Part shown: positions 47,579 to 59,459 of the stretch, in pieces
Layout: the number at the start of each line of letters is the position of its first letter
Position numbering within the stretch: position 1 is the stretch's first letter
Source: Dysidea avara
Taxonomy: Eukaryota; Porifera; Demospongiae; Dictyoceratida; Dysideidae
Direction: 5' to 3'
DNA length: 64,000 nucleotides
Assembly (NCBI RefSeq): GCF_963678975.1
Contig: NC_089285.1
Coordinates: 5,752,694-5,816,693, forward strand
Translations under genes and position numbers: made by a program
The notes under the pieces: model-generated
The model's database searches: none
Seen by the model: only the letters and a program-made list of their open reading frames with translations
What the model was told of the DNA's origin: nothing

Positions 47579-48290
47579 CATGCGTGTACCTATCTTTTGT
47601 CAGTACACACCCAAGTGAGCAAACCAGTAAATGGTAAAATCAGTCTGTACACAAGAAATAAAGGCTAAACAAAGCCTGTATTAAACTTCCGCATAGGTAA
47701 ACTTTGGCTTGAAGATGGTTTCTTTTCTGAGTTTAAAGACTGAGTGTAGCGACTTTTTACAGACTTTGGTGGTGGCCTTCCCAGAGGACTTATCAGGCAT
47801 TTGACAACTGAAAAACATTGTACTGTAGTACGCCTTGTAGGCTCCCAAGAAATGTGTATCTCGTCGACCGTCTTGAACATGGATGTGACCATACTTGCAC
47901 GAACGAAAATAAAGAGCATCCCCAAGGCTTTGCAGAATTAGTGGATAATAATACTGTAGACACACTATAACAGTTGAAAAGATACTTCTGTGGGTAATGT
48001 TATTTAAAGAGGTTTGTTAAAAATATGCATCCTTAGCAGCACATAGCAACGTGTTTCGGGAATTACAAAAAATACAGTAATTAATATTCATAACTCCATA
48101 GTATATATATTATCTATGATAAATGTATTTATGCATTGGTGATTGAATCCAGGTATAGCTGCACAGTGGCGCCTGGCTTTTTAGTAGTACAACATCAACT
48201 TGTTTGCAAAAATCCTAATGGAACGCATACAGTACCTAAAAACCACCTTGGAAAGCATCCTCCAACTCAAAACAACCCTCTGGTGGTCCT
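47405..48290 (+). repeat. Dispersed repeat D, copy 2, split
   Basis: 47414-47460 and 48234-48287 match the two halves of the repeat at 29150-29285, the second half identically over 54 bp. Between them lie a GGCCGAAGGCC-centred hairpin (47480-47510), a (TG)n run at 47540-47570 and an open minus frame at 47681-47965 of unknown nature. Confidence 0.7.
47540..47572. repeat. (TG)n microsatellite
   Basis: About 15 TG repeats followed by an alternating purine-pyrimidine CGCGCG tail; open frames through it are artefacts. Confidence 0.95.
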
Positions 48291-48561
48291 TGCACTGATT
48301 TACATTCATAATGAACTAGTTTACTGTATGCTGTTACACTGTCAGAGTACACTAGTGATGGTACAATATATTGTATGTCGTGATATATCATCTCGTGATA
48401 ATCATATCGTAACAAAAGCTATATCATGATCAGAGTTGGGGTCATTGTGTGTGTGTGTGATGTTAAAATTAGTTGTATGTACTATTAGAGTGATTTTACA
48501 TACGTAAATATAATGTATGGATATGTATTATTACAATGTTACATGTTTTGTGTTGGTAGCA

Positions 48562-48664
48562 AACAAAACGTAGATCAACAGACTGGACCACAAGACAAAG
48601 GACTTCGACGTGATTCAGATTCTGATCTTAGTCCAGAGAGAAGTGGACACAAGTCACAACTTAT
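48562..48664 (+). other. Possible isolated exon with DSDSDLSPE motif
   Basis: After an acceptor-like GTTGGTAG, the frame reads KQNVDQQTGPQDKGLRRDSD, then SDLSPERSGHK, ending near a donor-like AA-GTGAAG. The RRDSDSDLSP phrase resembles repeats in BUD13-type splicing proteins, but no other exon of such a gene is visible, so the name is not assigned. Confidence 0.25.
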
Positions 48665-49075
48665 GAAGTGAAGTCTTGCTAATACAGAGTGTGCGTAATG
48701 TATGTGTACATAATATGTATTTACTATGACTTCTCTATACACATTATTGCCTTATCGCCACCTTAAATACTGTATGCTCTTAATATGCTAGCAAGAATTA
48801 CTGCTCTAGTAAGTACTGCAATTTTTATTACCACAGGAAGTATCAGAATACACTCACAACTATAAAGACTAAAGCATTTTGGTAAGTACTGCCATCACTA
48901 CATATGTGTATCCATACACTTGCAATCCTCAACATGAGCTACGCACACACCAGCTTAAAAGTAGTTTATCCAGTTTGACATATATGCATAAATATGCGTA
49001 TGCACTATACTGATTACAGATACTTGAAATGATTATTAGTTATAGTCTATGTTATAAAACTTCAATATTAAAATA

Positions 49076-49403
49076 CTATTCATTATGCATCCAAAAGCGT
49101 TGGTCAATAATGTATACACTTCCATCCTTCTTCTTTAAATGTAACATTCCATGGCAAAAGAAGTCAGCAAAGACATGCCACAGTGTCTGACCCATCAGCT
49201 CGAGTTCAATAGCTTTGATGTGTTCATTGTACTATAGAATATTTAGTGCCTCTACATTAAAAATCTTCTCATCTCCATATACATATATATCTCTAATACA
49301 ACAATAGAAAAATGGGTCTAGTTCACCAATTCGTATGGTGCCTTTGGCTCTAATTACGGCTCCATTTGCATATTTAATTCCATAAATTTTCACATGGTTG
49401 ACC
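49076..49403 (-). pseudogene. Coding remnant of a transposon-associated protein, one stop
   Basis: From an acceptor-like CTGTAG, the frame reads VNHVKIYGIKYANGAVIRAK, then IGELDPFFYCCIRDIYVY, a stop at 49232-49234, and then YNEHIKAIELELMG, WHVFADFF, LHLKKKDGSVYIIDQRFW to a stop at 49076. It stays open on both sides of one TAG, so it is probably a recently broken exon. The pattern (a G-x-V/I-I beta segment, then GEI.. and a final L-K-x-Y segment) is familiar from uncharacterised repeat-encoded proteins of sponges and cnidarians. Function unknown. Confidence 0.5.
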
Positions 49404-49518
49404 CTACAGAGCAATGTATGTAATGTGAAGTAATACTGTTGCAGTACAGTGCCTTATCCTAAATGACATCACAAGATTGGAGACTCTATATTGCTGTACA
49501 GTACAAACCAGCAATAAG

Positions 49519-49632
<114 letters not shown>

Positions 49633-49689
49633 GTGTTGTGTGTGGCCTGTCTATACCTGTATGTTCAATTGGGAACGAAAACCTGGCTA

Positions 49690-50030
49690 GTTTGCATTTT
49701 TCTCACATTTCATTTTATGATTCCTTTGTTGTTGAGAGGGAAAAACCAATGGGCTGTTAAAGTTTCAACCTTATCTGGTGAATGCTTTTGGAATTATATT
49801 ATTATAACAGTAGACAGTGAGAAGAATTTATTTGTACAGTGGCTATATGGAAAATAAAATGCAGGCACTCGTTTAATCTTTGATAAGTTACCAGTGCAAC
49901 AAGCTACGGAGATGGAACTTGTGCTATTGTGTTCGTCATGAACTTGGGTATTCATTAAGGTGTGGTTTTCAGCCTCTATCCATCCATGCTTTCAGATAAG
50001 AAGGCTGTGCAAGCTTAGAAACAACGATGA
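49690..50030 (+). repeat. Dispersed repeat, second copy of 5255-5560
   Basis: Collinear diverged copy; see the first copy for shared blocks. It abuts the candidate exon at 50062. Confidence 0.6.
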
Positions 50031-50061
50031 TAAAGTTAACAGCCAAGGGTTGATAATTGCA

Positions 50062-50277
50062 GAGAAGGAACTGCTGTTTGAAGTAGACATCAATGGCTTC
50101 TCGGTTGTGGATGGGTTAATCGCCCTGCTAGCAGCGTATTATATATTTTATGTAAAATATCCCAAATCCACTCCTGCTGCTGGGTTTCTCCTATTTTTAC
50201 AGATTATATTGGAATCACCTGAGAGGTCTAAGAAAACCTCAACGTATGCTTCATTAATTAACTCAATTGTTGAATGA
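50062..50277 (+). other. Candidate terminal exon of an uncharacterised repeat-borne protein
   Basis: An acceptor-like ATAATTGCAG precedes KELLFEVDINGFSVVDGL, IALLAAYYIFYVKYPKS and GFLLFLQIILE, ending ASLINSIVE with TGA at 50275-50277. The LLAAYYxF-x-xKYPK phrase followed by FLQ is one I associate with the C-terminus of uncharacterised proteins encoded by repeats in cnidarian, sponge and fish genomes. The hydrophobic stretch is helix-like and not clearly a membrane segment. No upstream exons identified. Confidence 0.4.
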
Positions 50278-50280
50278 TAA

Positions 50281-50727
50281 TATACAGCTTACCAAATTGG
50301 AACATTTAGCAAGACATTATCAGTATAATATATAGCATTTGATCATGTAACTGTTTAAATAATATATTCTGCAAAATGCTCTGCCATCATATTATATACA
50401 GTATATATTATATGGGTGAATGTATGCATGCATACGTATGTACACCGTATGTTTCACAGGTATAATTGTAGTGCATTTTAGTCCGGTGTCTGCCACCAGG
50501 CTATCCTTATCTATAGGGTTATAAATAATAACATGTTGTTATGGCTGTTTGTGAATGCAGTTCTGATGCCATAATATATGCAACGTTGTATACAAATGAT
50601 TGTAGTTTAATGCAAGTATCCAATTTTTGTCATGAATTTAGTGGATGAGATTGTTGACAGTTGATGCTCTTCAAAATATATCAAAGTGACTCGCAATGTT
50701 TATATGGTCTACATGTTTTTCTGTCAA
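50281..50727. other. No recognised feature
   Basis: AT-rich spacer. Nothing identified. Confidence 0.4.
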
Positions 50728-51260
50728 CAGTTTGTGCCACACTCAGACAGTGCAAAAATCAAGTGAGTACACTGTAAATGCAGCAATACTTTAACCACTC
50801 TGTGTTTGTAGGGACCTAAACAGCCAGATCATTACTTATGGTTAAGGCAGCATCACACGGCATTGCCATTAACATAGACACCAGGTGTGATGAATATTCA
50901 AACTGTAACCTATCTTTACAATATTGTTTTTCAGATATTGAGCAGTGACGATTTCCTCATATATCATACTGTATGAATGTACCACTCTATCAAAATGCAC
51001 ACTCAGGCAGGCTCAACTAGTGCTCTAGCATCAAGTGAGTGCTCATTACAACTGCAATTAAATGTCACTGTGTAAGTGCTGTACCCTGTGTACAGTGTTT
51101 GTAAGGAATAAACAAGCCAGACTACCACTCAAGACAATGTCGCAAAACTTGTCGTTAACAAAGATGCCAGGTGTGATCAAATTCATACTATAAGATCTGT
51201 GTTTATATTTCAATATTTTTCTCAGGATTTGAGCTGTGACAACTGTTCTCATTATTCTTC
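50728..51260 (+). repeat. Two-copy tandem duplication, ~265-bp unit
   Basis: The order CACACTCAG(A/G)CAG, ATCAAGTGAGT, GTGTTTGTA(A/G)GGA, AACA(A/G)CCAGA, TGCCAGGTGTGAT-like and TTTCTCAGGATTTGAGC/TTTTCAGATATTGAGC appears in 50728-50960 and again in 50998-51260, diverged. No coding. Confidence 0.7.
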
Positions 51261-51552
51261 GTTAGGTTTGGCATCATATCCTGTATCAATTCTTCTACAC
51301 TTGGAGCCTTGCGCAAATCATTTTTGGGCAGCTATAATGGAGTGTTGTGTCTATCACTGAACTTTTAACAGGTGAGGAGTCAAAATTTAATTGTATGTAG
51401 TAGCTACACTCTGTACCACTATCTTTTTGTAGTTTTGAGGTGATCAACATACCTGCAACAATACTAACATAGCTACAGTAGGAGAAAGATGGAACTTGGT
51501 TACTTACAAAACTCTGTTTATGCTGTGTGTGCTTTTTATCTTACTTTTGTGT

Positions 51553-51960
51553 AACACTAAATTTGCTATAATAGCACACTAGCGTAAATAACACATGTGC
51601 TAAAACAGCACACTTGGCCAAACAGCACGCGTGCTAAAACAGCACACTTATCAAAACAGCACATGTGCACTGTGCTAAAACTGGAGACATTACTTTAGCA
51701 CACCTAAATGTGCTATTTTAACACACCTGTTTTTACTGTGCATAGGCCGGCTTGCACATGTAAGAACTACCATGATGGCAGAGTTGTGTAGTAATTGGGT
51801 AAGACAGATTGTCCTAGGACTGTGTCTCAGATGGTCTGCATCACTTTATTTTATTCACGAATATCATTGGTAAGTTGAGTTTTGGATAACCATTGCTATC
51901 ATATTCCGTGCAGCACAATAGTAAGGAGTGTATAAGTGCTATAGATCATAATAAGTAGTG
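51553..51960. repeat. AGCACAC-rich repeat cluster, right (inverted to 31784-32165)
   Basis: Clusters of AGCACAC/GTGTGCT end in CACCTGTTTTTACTGTGC at ~51730-51745, the inverse of the left cluster's start. Further right, the complement of the left flank's ATGCTGCAGGG...GATAGCAAT segment appears near 51890-51920. Confidence 0.65.
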
Positions 51961-52870
51961 AGATCCTTAGAAGAAAGTTTTCGCTTATTCCACAACAGGC
52001 TGAAGGAAGGTCCCCTGAAGGCCTTAGCTAGCAACACTCAATAAATCCAACCTTGGCATGTATAAAAACAATAAAAATAGGTCAGTCCGGTAGTCCAGTC
52101 CAGAAATTAGTTACACCCTTATCTCAGTTTACATCAGTGTATTATTTAAAGGCAAAATCTAAACTTCAGTCCAAACAAACAGCAGAATCCCATTATGACA
52201 AGGTATTCGAATGCTAGAGTGTTTAGATCCTCACTCTGTGCAAAGAGGACCAGGGGAGGGTGTCATATTGAGCCACATATGTAGAGGATGTAGGCGGTGG
52301 TGTCTGGGTGCATGAACAGTCCAGATGGACCAATTGCGACAATAAAAATGATCCTACCATTAAATGGTCCAGGTTAAAATTTCATGAGGTATTGCTAAGT
52401 ATGGTCACTAAGTGTATCCACGTATAACCTTTCAAGTTTAAAACATGATATTCACATAATTATATATCTTACACAGTCTGCTGTTTCTCCACAGGAAAAT
52501 CAGCTATTCTCCAGAAGTTTAGCTAGTAGCTAGTTGTATCGGCTCCTCTTCCGCTTCATGCATGATGTTAACTAAACTAGTTATAGTGATCAGTGTAATT
52601 AACTGTAGCAAGAGAGTACAAGATGGTGGATTATGGACCATGCCTCGGACCACACTGACGGAGATCCATTGGACCAACCGTTGAAGAGAGGTGAATAGTG
52701 ATAATGACAATTCACTACTAGAGGATGTGTATCAATATGTTACCAATAACCAGTACAGGGATGGCATTACTATCAATCAAAAGTGTGTTATAAGAAATTT
52801 ACATTTCTGATGGTGAAATGATAATAAGGAAATAATAAGGTGCGGAAAGTTTGAGATCGAAAAGAGCAAC
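51961..52870. other. No gene recognised; dispersed-repeat scrap at the left
   Basis: 51995-52100 resembles, in the opposite orientation to 56285-56400, the TTATTGAGTC...CAGCCC family. The remainder shows no recognised coding or repeat. Confidence 0.4.
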
Positions 52871-52878
52871 TTAGAATT

Positions 52879-53190
52879 GTTCAAACATGCCACATAGAAG
52901 AACTATCAGGACATGTTGGCTACAGGAAGACCTTAGCACGGATCATAGAAAGATTTTTATGGAAAGGTGTGGTTAGAGATACAAAAAAAATAGTTCAGTG
53001 ATGTGATATTTGTCAACATGTAAACAAAAAGCTAAAAACATAGCTCCAACATTGCACCCAGTCCCAGTGAAGTCTCCCTGGTGCCACATGGGAGTAGATT
53101 TCATTGGGCCAATTGCTTAGCAGGAAATTGCCACATCCTAACAATCATGGACTATTTTATAAAGTGGGCAGAAGCTGTTACATGCAATAC
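52879..53190 (+). pseudogene. Ty3/gypsy-type integrase fragment
   Basis: The translation gives CHIEELSGHVGYRKTLARII, then RFLWKGVVRD, CDICQHVNKK (the H2C2 zinc-binding domain), then HPVPVKSPWCHMGVDFIGPI with the first catalytic aspartate of the rve core, then HILTIMDYFIKWAEAV. An in-frame TGA at about 53000, a TAG near 53040 and two frameshifts break it. Neither LTRs nor other pol domains were found nearby. A dead scrap of an LTR retrotransposon. Confidence 0.85.
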
Positions 53191-53876
53191 TTGACAATTC
53201 TGGAGGATGCAATTTTATTTAGGGTGGGACTGGAGGTAGGTAGACTTTTCCAGGGATGACGGTGTATAAGCACACTAGCATGCAAAACATGCAAACCTGG
53301 GGGGGGGGGGGGGGGGGGGGGGCGTAGGAAGCATGCCTCTCATCCCACCAGAAAATTTTGAAAATTGAAATTGAACCTGAGAGTGATTCTAGTACTTACC
53401 ATTAATATTATTTATTTGACTGTTGTGTTAGGGTGACTACTCACTCTACTAGGGTATACTGATCTCAATGTTTTTATAGTAGAATCTAGTGGAATTGCAG
53501 GTAGCTATATTTGGTGTAATATATACAACCAGCACAATTATTGCTATATTATTGCTAATGCCACAGATATTTTTGAGGGGCTAAACTTTTTGATAGGGGA
53601 TACAGCCCTCCTTCTCCGCTGCCCCTGGCTACAAGTGTAAGCACAACAAAAAATTGAAACCGACAAGTCACAGCTACTATGTAGCTGTAGCTATTAACTG
53701 TTATTAAGTGAAGGTTCTGATATGTACCATGATTATAAATATAACTGTGTAGCAAATGCAGATCTTTTTTTGTTTAGCCCAGACCATTTTTTCTTTAGCA
53801 CAAGTTGTCCCCTTGGACCAGTTATGCAAGCACAAGTGGTCTGGCATATAAGGTCAAGGGGATGTCACGTACGTAT
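53191..53876. other. Spacer with poly-G tract
   Basis: Contains a run of 24 G at 53299-53322. Otherwise no recognised gene; a copy of the recurrent TTAGGGTGACT...ACTAGGGTAT motif lies at ~53430-53460. Confidence 0.6.
53299..53322 (+). repeat. (G)24 homopolymer
   Basis: Twenty-four consecutive G residues, able to form G-quadruplexes; exact length is likely to be unreliable in assembly. Confidence 0.9.
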
Positions 53877-53877
53877 G

Positions 53878-54101
53878 CACTGTAGGTAGATCTGCAACCA
53901 CGGTCAAAGTCTTGACCAGCCGAAATTTTACTTTGACCTGTGACTAAGAGCCTTTTTCGACCTTTGACCGGTGACTTAGCGATGATATTTCAGCACTTTT
54001 CGATTGTGGGTTGGAAACTTTTACCCTTGACTGTTGAATTGGCACGATTTTGGTGGCTTTGACCTTTGACTTAGACCACGGTTGCAGATCTACCTACAGT
54101 G
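53878..54101. mobile_element. Short TIR MITE (224 bp)
   Basis: Inverted ends CACTGTAGGTAGATCTGCAA and its complement extend about 33 bp with two mismatches. The interior is rich in TTTGACC/GGTCAAA half-sites in both directions. No TSD was resolved, and no coding. Confidence 0.8.
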
Positions 54102-54228
54102 AGTGCCTGTGTGTCACCCCCTTGAAGGTCCTTACATACCCGGACTGTTAGTGCGTTGACAGGCATAAAGGAGCGACAACTGGGATCTCATAATAGGGGA
54201 TAAGAACTTGATAGTACACCTGTAACAC

Positions 54229-54998
54229 CACAGATAATGTATGTCACATGGATTGGAAACGCCTGTATTATTTACATAGTGATGTCATGGGCTATCACTG
54301 TTCTTGTAACCAGCAAATTAGTGTTTGTTGTTTACAGCTGGGTTAGTTGCCACCCACACTTATTGGAGGCTGGACTGGGTAGGTAGTAAACAACAGCGTA
54401 AGAAAATTCAGGCTCAAAGGTGAAATATGGTGTTTCAAAACGGTTGTGCAAATTTCCTGAAGAAACAGAAAGTGTAGCATTGTTTTTTGCTGCTGTTTAC
54501 ACCACTTGTAGCAGGTAGAGTGTAGTAGGCTAGTTAGATGTTCACTGCTTTGCTGTAAATTTCCACTGCTTCAATAAAATGTCAGAAAACAGGCACTACT
54601 TTGTGCTATTGTTTAGCTCAAGCTGAGCAGTACTGTAGCATAAAATTTATTTCAATGTATCACACATTTCTTTGATTGCATAAATGCGGTGACGAGAAGT
54701 TGGCTAATAGCACTGCTGCTGAATTATTAGCTGGTGCGTACCTGCCATTGTCACCTGTTGCAAACAATATTTCTCCCAGTGCCCACAGACACGCTGTGTT
54801 CTTGTTCAGTACACAACGCAACACAATAAACAAAGTAAAAGGAATGTCCATGCCTTCAAACTGGCCTTCAAACAAGCGAGAGAAAGCAAAACAGTCACTC
54901 AACAAATTTCCCAATGTATTGGCGCACCGTATTAACTAGGATAGGAAAATAATTTAACGGACGTTTCCAATCCATTAGGAACGCATACATTATCTATG
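54229..54998. mobile_element. Non-autonomous P-type element (770 bp)
   Basis: Ends CACAGATAATGTATG and (from the right) CATAGATAATGTATG, each followed by a GGATTGGAAACG box, are flanked by the identical 7-bp GTAACAC at 54222-54228 and 54999-55005. Both the terminal boxes and the TSD length match the P element at 34641-39784. No transposase core. Confidence 0.85.
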
Positions 54999-55005
54999 GT
55001 AACAC

Positions 55006-55580
55006 TAAATCCCTCTAGGCATTGACCGCTTTTGCTATCCTCAATACCGGCTAATTCTTTCATTAATATAGCGTACGTACACTTGAACCTCAATTCACCT
55101 GATGAATCCGAGGACGAATCATACTCGTCTTTTTCAGATTGCTCTTGTGTCTCCTTGTCCATCTTCGGCAAACCGACACCGAGGTCTGGCTGATACTCGA
55201 TCACAGTCTCAGCTAGTAGTAGTAAGCGAAGTAACTTCTAAAATAAAATCGACAACATTCTTTCAAGTGACACTTATAAACTGTTTACTTTTCCACTTAG
55301 TAACTGGGTAGGGCTCAAGGTAGGGCTGATGGAGGTTTACATTCGTGTCCAGACCCCGTGTTATCGTACAGCGGTTCTAAGAGAAAAGGTCAACAAACAA
55401 GCAAAATCACGTGCATGAGATTTTGTCCAATCAAATCAATTCACATTTGAAGTTCAAATTATATTAGCGCACGTGACGTCTTGTTGACGCACAGTCGAGC
55501 CGCTTGTGATAAACAGTGGGTGGGGCTAGGGGTGGGGTCTGGGCACGAGACTACGAGTTCAGTGGACGAAATAATTAAAA
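55006..55580. other. Likely upstream region of the interrupted MRPL18-like gene
   Basis: No recognised repeat. A minus-strand frame at 55204-54932 (KMDKETQEQSEKDEYDSSSD...) crosses the boundary of the P-type MITE, so at most its first part could be genuine. Core-promoter sites could not be assigned. Confidence 0.35.
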
Positions 55581-56284
55581 TAAAGATGACTTCACGTGTA
55601 CAGTTTATAAGACTGCTACACTCGTGTAGACCATTCCTGAGGACGAGAAAACCTGCAGATAAACCATACAGAGAAGAACTAGCTAAAATTACTCCACTAG
55701 CACAATGGGGTAAGGCGCCACTACAGGAGGGATGCTCCGAGCGAATATTTTTTTTGGGCACACTTTGGACTTAGAAAATTTTCACGAAACATTTTTTCCG
55801 GATAATGTTGTGTACATAGCCCGGATACTGACATGTTGAAGCCGACTAGTTCGCAGGGCCAACAACAGAACAACGTCGTGTTCTCCGCCAGGCTGGCAGC
55901 AGCTAGAAAAGAAGGGCGAAAAAATTGTTTTAGAAGAACTCTTTCTCCTGCCGTCAGAAATGCATGGACTCGCATGGACTGTCCTTGTTTCTCTCACTGG
56001 CTGCCTCATCAACTGATTATTATCTACTTTACCAGTTAGGCACTGGAGGGTGTACACAGAAGGCAGAGCCTGTTCGAGGTGTTTACCCATAGCCTAGGAG
56101 CCTAAGCGAAAATCTTTTACTAAATATCCTAAAGTGAAACTGATCTGTTAGTGACGTCTCGCACCTGGCAGCACAGAGCTATTCACAACTATTGGTGAAA
56201 CTGATAATGTGAGTGTGAAGCAGCTTGTGTTTTATTCTTGTGACACCAGTGTGTGTGTGTGTGTTCGCTATTTAGACTGCATGA

Positions 56285-57040
56285 GTGTATCCATTCACTG
56301 GACTGGACTACTGGACTTGGTTTTTGCACATTCTGTGGTTGAAATGTATTGAGTCTCACAAGCCAAGGGTCCTGAGGGAACCTACAGCCCACTAATAAAT
56401 GCTGAATATGAGCAGTGGAGTATGCTATAGCTGTCTTAATAATTTCACTGTGATTTATTGTGTCCTACAACACTTATTCCTTACCCTGGTATATAGTAAT
56501 GCTGTAGGGAATGCATATCAGCAATAGTTAACCAGTGATCAACTCACCAGTTGACAAGATATCCTTAGTGAGCTCAAGGAGCAAGCTATATATAGTATAG
56601 TCTTGTGTGGCAAGACCTTTACTTCTGGAGAAAGGCTTAGCTACCGATTAGAAATTTTTCAGCGTGTGCTTAATTATAATCATTGCATCCCGCAGTACTG
56701 AAAACAAGTCCGTCCATGCTAGCTCAATTCCTGAGCTCACACTAAGGATATCTTGAAGGATATTGTCAACTGGAAAGTCGATCACTGGTTAATTATTGTT
56801 GATATACATTCCCTACAGCATTACTGTACACCAGGGTAGGGAATAAGTGTTGTAGGACATAATAAATCACAGCGGAAATATTAAAAACAGTTATCACATA
56901 CTCTACTGCTCATATTCAGCATTTAGTAGTGGGCTGTAGGTTCCCTCAGGACCCTTGACTTGTGAGACTCAATAAATTTTAACCACAGAATGTGCAAAAA
57001 CCAAAAATATACCAGTCCAGTGAATGGATACACCCATTTA
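56285..57040. mobile_element. Large inverted-repeat (foldback) element, ~310-bp arms
   Basis: The left arm (56285-56595; GTGTATCCATTCACTGGACT, CCACTAATAAATGCTGAATATG, TAATGCTGTAGGGAATG) is inverted in 56726-57040, separated by ~130 bp. The arms are similar but not identical. Fragments of the same family lie near 30065-30185, 31800-31860 and 51890-52100. Non-coding. Confidence 0.85.
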
Positions 57041-58492
57041 GACTTACCCTATAGAGATGTTACTGTTTTTATGTACGTTAATTCGCCTATCAATGTATTA
57101 CCCCACTATCCCGCCCTTGGGCATATATGGGGATTTCAAACAGCTGAATCAACTGACCCATAGAAGGGCAAACCTATTGTGTCAAATCCCCACTTATCCA
57201 CACAGGGATATGACAAGTTATGTACAAGGAAAAGTATTTGTGTGCTTAATGAATCATTATCAAAATTAATGCCCCATAGTGTGGCAACAGTTTTGTGTCA
57301 ATTCTTCCTGTAAATACATTGATAGGTGCATTATAGATATTATAATTTTCATCACTACATTATGTGGTAATGTGGTCATGATGTTGTGTGATCACATGTG
57401 TATTGGGTATGATGTTCTTGTTTGTAGGTGGAAACTCAGATATTGCAAGCAACTGGCCAGGAAATTTAACGTCTAATGAGGTAACCTAACACACTAAAGA
57501 ATACCAAGAAATGCTTATTGGATCAAGTCATCTCATCTTCATGCAATCACTGTGAAAATAAGGACTCATTGTTCCAACTCCATGCCAGACAGTTTATGTG
57601 GGGGTGGCAAATAAGCCTTCTAGTCACTGTTGTATACATTCTGTGACCACTGCCAGAATGTTGGCAGAGCCAATCAGATTGCCTTGCAGGCTCTATGATA
57701 AAATAAACACCAATTATTAAAAATCTTACTGTAATAAAGGACTGAAGTTGAACAATGCCATGGGCTTAGGATCTTTGTTCCCCCTGTACAGAGCTCTTAA
57801 AATCATTGTTTAGTATTGGTTCGCTATGGATTTGTGAAGTAGTGGAATTGTCAAGGAAGACCTTCAGCAATGTTTCAAATACATCATGACATTAACAGTA
57901 CAATTTTTGCCTCAGCCTGCTCACAGACGTGACTGGCTGGCACGATTATCCTTGGCAAAAAACAATAGTGTGATGTAATCTAATTACATGTCAGTGTATT
58001 CATGAAAAGTGTACAACAGTGACCAGATGGTTTATTTCCTGCCCCCACACAAACTGTCTGGCACGTGAGACTAGTTAGGTACCTATATACAAATGTTGCT
58101 CTTTTTTTTAATAACTGTGCATATTCAATTTGTGTTATTCAGACAAAATAATTGTTAAATCTGCAATAATGGGTAAATATGTGGGAGCTGATGAAAACAG
58201 AAAAGAAACTCACTAGTTTCTAATAACTATGTTATGTACTGTGCAAGAATTGTGTATGATCATAGTCCACAGATGTGGTTACTGTTAACCATTTAATTGA
58301 GTGACTGCCAGGCTACTTACTGGCTAATATAGAACATAGTTCTACATATATGACTCAACCATACAGTTAGTTAGTTACAGTGAACCCCTTGATTGTAGAC
58401 AACCTCATCTGTCTAGGTTCCAAATCAATAGCAGTGGTAGTTTATTACCCTCTTACATCTTTATTATTACAAAGGACAAAAAATACCAATCT
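57041..58492. other. No recognised feature
   Basis: No coding frame, TIR or tandem repeat recognised, apart from a weak similarity of 57525-57580 to 60385-60440 (GGACTCATTGTTCCA). Confidence 0.4.
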
Positions 58493-58497
58493 TTAAG

Positions 58498-58840
58498 CAG
58501 GGGCGTAGCCAGGGGGGTTCAAAGGGTTCGGACGAACCCCCTTTTCAGAGTTAAGAGATACTCTAATAGAGCAGTCAATTACTCTAATAAAGCAGTCACA
58601 ATGTTCATGAGGCAGTGTAGCTTACCTATGAAGCTATAAATAGGATTTTATTTTACATAACAGACGTGATATAGTTGGTAAGGATAACTAGCTATTATTG
58701 TCGTGACCCTTTTTTTTTTTTTTTTTGGTCTTCAACTGGTTTTCAGCAAGTTTTTTTTGGTCTTCAACTGTTTTTCAGAAAGGTGCCCCCCCTCTTTCCA
58801 AACTAGAACCCCCCTTTTGGAAATCCTGCCTACGCCCCTG
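58498..58840. mobile_element. MITE with CAGGGGCGTAG termini
   Basis: Ends CAGGGGCGTAGCCAGGGGGG and (from the right) CAGGGGCGTAGGCAGG lie within direct repeats TTAAG (58493-58497, 58841-58845). The interior contains GGACGAACCCCC, a T-rich duplication GGTCTTCAACTG, and recurrent CTCTAATAGAGCAGTCA motifs. A related terminal fragment is at 40040-40093. No coding. Confidence 0.82.
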
Positions 58841-58967
58841 TTAAGAGGTTTCTTATCTGTTGGAACCACTATGTAATGAACCACTATGTATGTAACAAAC
58901 AGTTTGAGACCAACTGATGAAATTTTACTGAGAAGTCCTATTCTATAGGAACCACAGAAATGTTTCT

Positions 58968-59097
58968 TTATAGTGGAGGGTACTTTAAGAGAGGTTCTAC
59001 AGTACTTAAGTTAGATAATCCATTCAATGCTGCTTTAAACTCAGGAGTAAGAGTTACATAATGCAAGTCAGGGTTGTTGATCAACAGGAAGAATTGT
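58968..59097 (-). other. Candidate terminal exon of an unknown gene inside the long-TIR element
   Basis: After the acceptor CTTTTGCAG, the frame reads QFFLLINNPDLHYVTLTPEF, then KAALNGLSNLSTVEPLLKY to TAA at 58968. Upstream (59110-59437, minus) another open frame (LVSGHLGCISRDLMWTHTHA, CYACLWEPVDYHG) could contribute exons. No family recognised. Confidence 0.35.
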
Positions 59098-59459
59098 CTG
59101 CAAAAGAAAATGAACAAGCAGCTACAGGTACCAAAACACACATAGTCAATGATTGATAAGTGGGTGTGGCTCCATGATAGTCTACAGGCTCCCATAAGCA
59201 GGCATAGCACTTGTTCTTGACACCATGCAGGCTATTGTTGCCTACAACAACACAATCCGACATGATACATAAATGCCCATAGAGAATGCTGTGAGCGTGG
59301 CTCCATATATCACTTAAGACACCAAAAACATTCTCAAATGGTGCATGAGTATGGGTCCACATTAAGTCTCTTGAAATGCAACCCAAATGACCTGACACTA
59401 ACACACTATTGACCAATAGCACTTCAAGTTCACACATGCATATAGAAGTACAGTAAATG

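Noticed and set aside
47665..47965. Overlapping minus-strand frames of 86 and 94 codons
   Set aside because: Two frames are open at once with no motif or clear splice sites; a chance opening inside a split repeat is likely.
54932..55204. 90-codon acidic minus-strand gene
   Set aside because: The frame crosses the boundary of the P-type MITE at 54998, so it is at best partly genuine; no domain recognised.
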